Assembly: GCF_010894405.1 (NCBI RefSeq)
Contig: NZ_JAAIYA010000006.1
Location: 62,001 to 126,000 of the forward strand
Reading direction: 5' to 3'
DNA length: 64,000 nucleotides
Source: Pyxidicoccus caerfyrddinensis
GTDB taxonomy: Bacteria > Myxococcota > Myxococcia > Myxococcales > Myxococcaceae
The position numbers and the translations under genes were made by a program. Position 1 is the first letter of the stretch; each line of letters opens with the position of its first letter. This document shows positions 59,498 to 64,000 of this stretch, piece after piece. The notes beneath the pieces were generated by a model, which saw nothing but the letters and a program-made list of their open reading frames with translations, made no database searches and had not been told where the DNA came from.

Positions 59498-60261
59498 AGT
59501 TCCAGTGCGAGGCGTGCGAGCGGCTCGTCCCCCTGGAGGTGTTCCGGGTGGAGGCGGGCGTGCTCGTGGTGAAGTGCGACCGCTGCGGCGCGGAGACTCG
59601 CGCGCGTGCCTCCACGGCCTCGTCCTTCGCGATGGGCGGCTCCTCGCTGGTCGGAGAGGGCCAGGGTGCGCCTCCGCCGCCGGAGCCCTCGCAGGGCATG
59701 AGCGCGCCGCTGCCCCCGCGCGCCAGCACGCCGTCGCTGCGCGTCCTGCGGGGACGGACGGCGGACGTGCCGCTGACGGGCGAGACGCTCTTCGAGGCGC
59801 CCCCGGGCGCTTGCCCCAAGTGCGTGGCGCCGCGGCGCGAGGACGCGGAGTCCTGCGCGCAGTGCGGGCTCGTCTATGTGAACTTCACCCCGGACGAGCA
59901 CCGCCCGTCGGAAGTGCTGGCGGAGGCGTGGCAGTCCCTGGCGGCCGAGCACTGGGACGACTGGGAGGCGCACGACCGGTTGATGACGCTGGCCATGGGG
60001 CGCGGCGAGCTGGCCATGCTGGGGCGGCTGTACCGGCTGCGGCTGGCGCGGGCGCCGGACGACGTCATGGCCCAGCGCGGCCGTGACGAGCTGGTGCGGC
60101 GCGCCACCCTGGTGGTGCCCGCGACGGCCGAGGTGTCCTCCGGGCCCTCCGACATCCAGAAGCGCATGAAGACCCTCGGCATGGGGGTGCTGTTCCTGGT
60201 GGTGCTGGTGCTGGCCGTGCTCGTGTTCCAGAACCTGCGCGCGCTGATGGCGGAGGGCTGA
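59494..60261 (+). CDS. Zinc-ribbon protein with C-terminal membrane helix
   Basis: 255 residues. Two zinc-ribbon-like Cys pairs: CEACERL with CDRCGAE at residues 5-30, and CPKCVAPRREDAESCAQCG at about 110-130. Between them is a Pro/Ser-rich linker. A helical region follows (WDDWEAHDRLMTLAMGRGELAML, a TPR-like helix pair), then one membrane segment (GVLFLVVLVLAVLVFQ) eight residues from the end, so the body faces the cytoplasm. The tail anchor and ATGA overlap with the site-2 protease make it a candidate substrate; this is inference. Confidence 0.75.
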   Translation: MKFQCEACERLVPLEVFRVEAGVLVVKCDRCGAETRARASTASSFAMGGSSLVGEGQGAPPPPEPSQGMSAPLPPRASTPSLRVLRGRTADVPLTGETLFEAPPGACPKCVAPRREDAESCAQCGLVYVNFTPDEHRPSEVLAEAWQSLAAEHWDDWEAHDRLMTLAMGRGELAMLGRLYRLRLARAPDDVMAQRGRDELVRRATLVVPATAEVSSGPSDIQKRMKTLGMGVLFLVVLVLAVLVFQNLRALMAEG

Positions 60262-60419
60262 GCCGCCGACACGGCGGCTCCCTGGCACTCCGCCAAGGCG
60301 GGTGCTTCCCCGTGGAGCGGCCGGCCGTACAGTGGAACGGGGCGGAAGGAGGACGGAAACGCGCCTGAAACGGGGCTCGCTGCTATCTTGTCCGGCCGCC
60401 TCCGTCCTCCTCCGGTGCC

Positions 60420-62408
60420 ATGTCGCTCCCCAGGTCCACGTCCCACACCGTCGACAGCCTCCTCGGTCCCGGAGGGGCGCTCGAAATGGCGCTGCCCGCG
60501 TACGAGCACCGCCCCGAGCAGCTCCAGATGGCGCGCGCCGTGGAGCGCGCCTTCAACGAGCGCAGCTACCTGCTGGCCGAGGCCGGGACGGGCACGGGCA
60601 AGACGCTCGCCTACCTGGTCCCCGCGCTGCTGTCGGGGCGCAAGGTGGTGGTGTCCACCGCGACGAAGACGCTGCAGGACCAGATCTTCTTCAAAGACTT
60701 GCCGCTGATGCGGGAGAAGATGGGGCTGCACTTCGAGGCCGCGTACCTCAAGGGCCGCAGCAACTACCTCTGCCTGCACCGCTACGACGCCTTCTCCAAG
60801 GACCCGCAGTTCTCCTCGCGCGAGGAGTCCCGCCTCTGGCCGAAGCTGAAGAAGTGGGCGGACGCGACGGAGACGGGAGACCGCGCGGAGCTGGACCTGC
60901 CCGAGTCCTTCAGCGCCTGGTCCCGCCTGTCCACCACGTCCGAGACGTGCATGGGCACGAAGTGCCCGCTGTACGAGAACTGCCACGTCACGCGCATGCG
61001 CAAGCGCGCGGAGAGCGCGGACCTGCTGGTGGTGAACCACCACCTCTTCTTCGCGGACCTGTCGCTGCGCAGCTCCGGCAAGCGCAACGAGGGCGTGCTG
61101 CCCTGGTACGACGCCGTCATCTTCGACGAGGCGCACGCGCTGGAGGACGCGGCCAGCGGCCACTTCGGCGTCAGCGTCTCCAACTACCGGCTGGAGGAGC
61201 TGGCGCGGGACGCCGTCGCGGCGCTGAAGGACGACGACTCGCGCCACGCCATGCTGCGCGCGCTGTCGGCGCGGCTGCGCAGCAGCGCGGAGGCCCTCTA
61301 CGCGCAGGCGCCCCGGGCGCTGGGCCTGTCCGGGCTCGAGTCCTCCGTGGCGCTCAAGCCGGAGACGATGGGGAAGCTGTCCACCGCGGTGGAGGGCGTG
61401 CGCGAGTCGCTGGGCGCGCTGTCCTCCTTCACCGTGGGCGAGCGCGAGCCGGAGCTGGCGGCGCTCACCCGCCGCGCCGACGAGCTGGATGAGCAGCTCG
61501 GCTTCCTGGAGAAGGCCGAGTCGGTGGACCACGTCTACTGGGCGGAGCAGCGCGGCAAGGGCCTCTTCCTGCGCGCCAGCCCCATCGACGTGGCGAAGGA
61601 GCTGCGCGAGCGGATGTACGGCGCGCTCGACACGGTGGTGTACACGTCCGCGACGCTGGCGGCGGACAGCCGCTTCGACTTCTTCGCCAAGCGCATGGGG
61701 CTGTACGGCGAGGACGGGCAGCCGGTGACGCAGGTGCGCACGCTGGCGGTGCCCAGCCCGTTCGACTTCCCCACGCAGGCGGCGCTGTACACGCCCACGC
61801 ACCTGCCGGACCCGGCGGCCCCCGGCTTCATCGAGGAGGCGGCGGAGGAAATCCTCAAGCTGTGCGAGGTGACCGGAGGCCGCGCCTTCGTGCTCTTCAC
61901 GTCGCTGCGCAACATGGTGCGCGCGTACGAGCTGACGGCGGGGCGGCTGCCCTACCAGGCGCTGCTCCAGGGCGAGCGGCCCAAGCAGCAGCTCTTGGAG
62001 TCCTTCCGCGAGACGCCGAGCGTGCTCTTCGCCGCGCACAGCTTCTGGGAGGGCGTGGACGTGCCGGGCGACGCGCTGAGCCTGGTCATCATCGACCGGC
62101 TGCCCTTCGCGTCACCGGGAGACCCGCTGGTGGCGGCGCGCATCAACCAGATTCAGCAGCGGGGCGAGGAGCCCTTCGAGCAGTACCAGCTGCCGCAGGC
62201 GGCGCTCGCGCTGCGGCAGGGCTTCGGGCGGCTCATCCGCACGCAGGCGGACCGGGGCATCGTCGCCATGCTCGACAGGCGCATCGTGACGAAGGGCTAC
62301 GGCCGCGTCTTCCTCTCCAGCCTGCCGCCCGCGCGCCGCGTGGACGACGTGGTGGAGCTGAGCCGCTGGTTCAACGGCCCGGTGCGGCCGGTGCGCACGA
62401 TTCGCTGA
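60420..62408 (+). CDS. DinG/XPD-type ATP-dependent DNA helicase
   Basis: 662 residues. Walker A GTGTGKT (Lys61), DEAH at 236-239, and helicase motifs SATLAADSRFDFF and, near the C-terminus, QGFGRLIRTQADRG. Four cysteines at 118, 177, 182 and 188 (SNYLCLH; TCMGTKCPLYENC) match the Fe-S cluster of the XPD/DinG family. It unwinds DNA 5' to 3', for example at forks or R-loops. The ATG at 60420 gives a short leader before the N-terminal domain. It converges with the small gene at 62430. Confidence 0.93.
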   Translation: MSLPRSTSHTVDSLLGPGGALEMALPAYEHRPEQLQMARAVERAFNERSYLLAEAGTGTGKTLAYLVPALLSGRKVVVSTATKTLQDQIFFKDLPLMREKMGLHFEAAYLKGRSNYLCLHRYDAFSKDPQFSSREESRLWPKLKKWADATETGDRAELDLPESFSAWSRLSTTSETCMGTKCPLYENCHVTRMRKRAESADLLVVNHHLFFADLSLRSSGKRNEGVLPWYDAVIFDEAHALEDAASGHFGVSVSNYRLEELARDAVAALKDDDSRHAMLRALSARLRSSAEALYAQAPRALGLSGLESSVALKPETMGKLSTAVEGVRESLGALSSFTVGEREPELAALTRRADELDEQLGFLEKAESVDHVYWAEQRGKGLFLRASPIDVAKELRERMYGALDTVVYTSATLAADSRFDFFAKRMGLYGEDGQPVTQVRTLAVPSPFDFPTQAALYTPTHLPDPAAPGFIEEAAEEILKLCEVTGGRAFVLFTSLRNMVRAYELTAGRLPYQALLQGERPKQQLLESFRETPSVLFAAHSFWEGVDVPGDALSLVIIDRLPFASPGDPLVAARINQIQQRGEEPFEQYQLPQAALALRQGFGRLIRTQADRGIVAMLDRRIVTKGYGRVFLSSLPPARRVDDVVELSRWFNGPVRPVRTIR

Positions 62409-62429
62409 AGAGGGCCCTTCGGGTTCGAA

Positions 62430-62810
62430 TCAGTCGAGATTTTCTTCCAGTTCTCGCGGGAGTGGGTTCCTGAGGAATCGAGCACCTTGGGGCAGGTTCA
62501 CGACCTGGTAGCCTTTGCCTTCGATGCTGACGAGTTCACCGTCGGGGACATTGGCCCCTTTGAGCCATTCCTCGGCCTCCTCGCGCGTTCCGAATTCGTG
62601 GGAAGCCTTTACGCTCTCGATTGCTGGAGTCGTAATCTGCCGGAAGAATTCGCGGTAATCGTCGAGCTTGCCGAGTTCACGCACGTAGACCAGGGCCGTT
62701 GCGGCGGCCCGGAGTGACGCCTCCTCTGACGACCCCTCTCGAAATCCATGGCTGATGGACTCGAGAGTGCGGAGGGTCGCGTCCACATCAAAGTGATGGT
62801 CGTATTTCAT
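62430..62810 (-). CDS. Small soluble protein of unknown function, partner of the Cys-rich lipoprotein
   Basis: 126 residues, acidic, helical at first (TLRTLESISHGF, LRAAATALVYVRELGKL) and with a C-terminal part SHEFGTREEAEEWL, GYQVVNLPQGARFLRNPLP. I do not recognise a named family, although it looks like a protein type I have met in myxobacteria. It starts 13 bases after the Cys-rich lipoprotein gene and lies in the same lower-GC patch, so both may have been acquired together. It could be an immunity or chaperone protein for its neighbour; this is only by position. Confidence 0.6.
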   Translation of the reverse strand: MKYDHHFDVDATLRTLESISHGFREGSSEEASLRAAATALVYVRELGKLDDYREFFRQITTPAIESVKASHEFGTREEAEEWLKGANVPDGELVSIEGKGYQVVNLPQGARFLRNPLPRELEENLD

Positions 62811-62823
62811 GGCTGCTCCAGGG

Positions 62824-63288
62824 CTAGAGCGCGAGCGCGGCTGGGGCGAGGATCAACGCTCCGCTTCCGCCGGTGGCGATGACGAATGATACGCCAGCGA
62901 CGACAACCACCGTGCCGATGATGAGTTCGGTCTTATGCGCTCCAAGCCAGTTCAGCGCTGAGTCCATGCTTGTGAAAGTCAGCTTGGGTGCTCCCGTGGT
63001 CATCGGTCCCCTCTCTTTGATGCATTCAAAATATTCCTCGCGGCACTTCTTCGTGCAGTACTTGTAATACCACTCGTCACGCTTGACGTAGGGATATGGG
63101 CGATCAGGGGCGTTCCAGCAGTTCTCGAAGCAGTCAACCTGTTCCTGGTTGCAGTCGTCCCCACCTGAGCCGCCAATGCCAGAGACATCATCCGAAATCA
63201 CATGAATCTGGCGTTTCACCTGGGGTTGCGCATGACTGCAACCGAGGCTGGCCACCGCCACGAATATGAAGAGAGTCAGAACCTTCAT
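62824..63288 (-). CDS. Cys-rich lipoprotein with C-terminal hydrophobic hairpin
   Basis: 154 residues from the ATG at 63288 (AGAGGAG upstream). Lipobox S-L-G-C. Six cysteines lie in CNQEQVDCFENCW and YYKYCTKKCREEYFECIKE, around a PYPY segment. After a linker the C-terminus has two hydrophobic stretches (ELIIGTVVVVAGVSFVIATG; ALILAPAALAL). The Cys pattern resembles the N-terminal region of lipoprotein toxins in myxobacteria, but no toxin domain follows and the chain stops after the hydrophobic hairpin. GC content is clearly below that of the window, a sign of recent transfer. Confidence 0.65.
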   Translation of the reverse strand: MKVLTLFIFVAVASLGCSHAQPQVKRQIHVISDDVSGIGGSGGDDCNQEQVDCFENCWNAPDRPYPYVKRDEWYYKYCTKKCREEYFECIKERGPMTTGAPKLTFTSMDSALNWLGAHKTELIIGTVVVVAGVSFVIATGGSGALILAPAALAL

Positions 63289-63574
63289 CGGTGCTCCTCT
63301 AAAGGGCATTGAGGCGTGGGCACGCTCATCTGTAACGGTTCGCCCTGAAGTTCGGCCTCGCCGTGGCGGTGCTGAATCGCTCGGAGCTGGTGCTCCGCCG
63401 CCTTGTTTGCTGAGAAATGACTCGATGTCCTTGTCGATGCCGCTGAAGTCCTGTCTGGGTTTCTTGTGTGTTGAAGTGAAGGGGAGGCGGCTCCAACATG
63501 GGGAGTATGTTGTAAATCCAGTACGGGATGAACCGCTGCCTGACGCCGTCTCAGGGTTCGCCGTTCAGCGCAGC

Positions 63575-64000
63575 CTACGAAAGCGGTGGACTGCACGACC
63601 GGCTGCCCTTCGCGGCCCCGGTATGGTCGGTGATGGCTCCGGCGATGGTGGGCCAGTCCGCCTCGTGCAGCTCGTGTCCCGCGTCCTCGAGTGTCACCAA
63701 CCGCGCGCCCGCGACCGCCCGGCTCAGGGCCACGCCGTGCGCGTAGGCGACGACGGGGTCCAGCGCGCCGTGGATGACGAGCAGGGGGGCTCGGAGCTCA
63801 TGCGTCCGGCCGTACCACTGCTGGCCGCCGGTGAGGAGCGTGTAGTTCAGCATGCTCTGGAGGCGGGACGAGCGACGGAACTCCCCGGCCGCCACGCGGC
63901 GCGCGAGGGCCGCGTCGTAGGGCCTGCGCCCGCTGGCGTTCAGCCGCCCCGCCTCCACCATGAAGTCGAGCACGGCGGCCTCGTCGCTCCAGTCCAGCGT
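63575..64000 (-). CDS. Alpha/beta hydrolase, C-terminal part
   Basis: The reading frame runs off the right window edge, so the gene begins outside it. The visible 141 residues hold the late part of an alpha/beta hydrolase: APLLVIHGALDPVV with the acid Asp and DAGHELH with the catalytic His. The nucleophile Ser lies outside the window. The substrate cannot be named. An internal GTG at 63973 is not the real start. Confidence 0.8.
   Translation of the reverse strand, partial: TLDWSDEAAVLDFMVEAGRLNASGRRPYDAALARRVAAGEFRRSSRLQSMLNYTLLTGGQQWYGRTHELRAPLLVIHGALDPVVAYAHGVALSRAVAGARLVTLEDAGHELHEADWPTIAGAITDHTGAAKGSRSCSPPLS

Noticed and set aside
62409-62440. GGGTTCGAATC, which looks like a tRNA T-loop
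   Set aside because: No acceptor, D or anticodon stems can be found on either side on either strand. It overlaps the end of a coding frame.
63285-63596. 103-codon minus-strand frame overlapping the Cys-rich lipoprotein start
   Set aside because: No ribosome binding site, His/Arg/Thr-rich composition, and it overlaps two better genes.

Overview
The window is high-GC (about 70% by eye) DNA that looks like a myxobacterium of the Myxococcus/Corallococcus/Pyxidicoccus group. Pointers are very high third-position GC, many lipoproteins of unknown function, several multi-domain sensor kinases, carboxypeptidase-regulatory-domain proteins, and a DUF2380-type toxin cassette of the kind known from myxobacteria. 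I support 51 protein genes, two of them cut by the window ends. I saw no rRNA, tRNA, insertion sequence or CRISPR array.

Layout. 1-8.8 kb: end of a phospholipase D-like gene, an outer-membrane barrel-like protein, a BlaI/BlaR1-type pair with a double operator, an aldehyde dehydrogenase and a TPR protein. 9-13.5 kb: cation transport, with a KefB-like antiporter facing an NhaP-like antiporter/TrkA-cNMP pair. 13.5-17.7 kb: a PQQ-type sugar dehydrogenase and, divergently, an overlapping three-gene cassette (barrel, DUF2380 toxin, putative immunity protein); its barrel is a paralogue of the one at 0.9-2.3 kb. 18-25.8 kb: assorted housekeeping and unknown genes, including a YjjJ-like HipA kinase and a cyclic-phosphate-receiver protein. 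25.9-27.9 kb: an arsenic operon (arsR-acr3-arsC). 27.9-31.3 kb: a TonB-dependent receptor and a membrane-anchored propeller-like protein.

31.5-45.4 kb is a signalling block: a 2477-residue soluble hybrid kinase with about 31 HAMP modules, a REC-PAS-PAS kinase, and an RsbRD-GAF-PAS-GAF-PAS kinase. Between the last two sit three small genes that all look like RelE/ParE-fold proteins. 45.4-62.4 kb carries lipoproteins, an EamA exporter, hrcA, a carboxypeptidase-regulatory/PDZ protein, a lipid kinase, an EF-hand lipoprotein, an H1-like basic protein, an HAD phosphatase, a site-2 protease coupled to a zinc-ribbon membrane protein, and a DinG/XPD-type helicase. 62.4-63.5 kb is a distinctly lower-GC patch with a Cys-rich lipoprotein and a small partner. 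The window ends in an alpha/beta hydrolase cut by the edge.

The most unusual content is the poly-HAMP kinase with two repeat flavours, the toxin cassette plus orphan barrel, the BlaR1-like protein whose sensor is replaced by a heptad-repeat domain, and the trio of RelE-like genes. Function calls rest on motifs read by eye; no database search was run.
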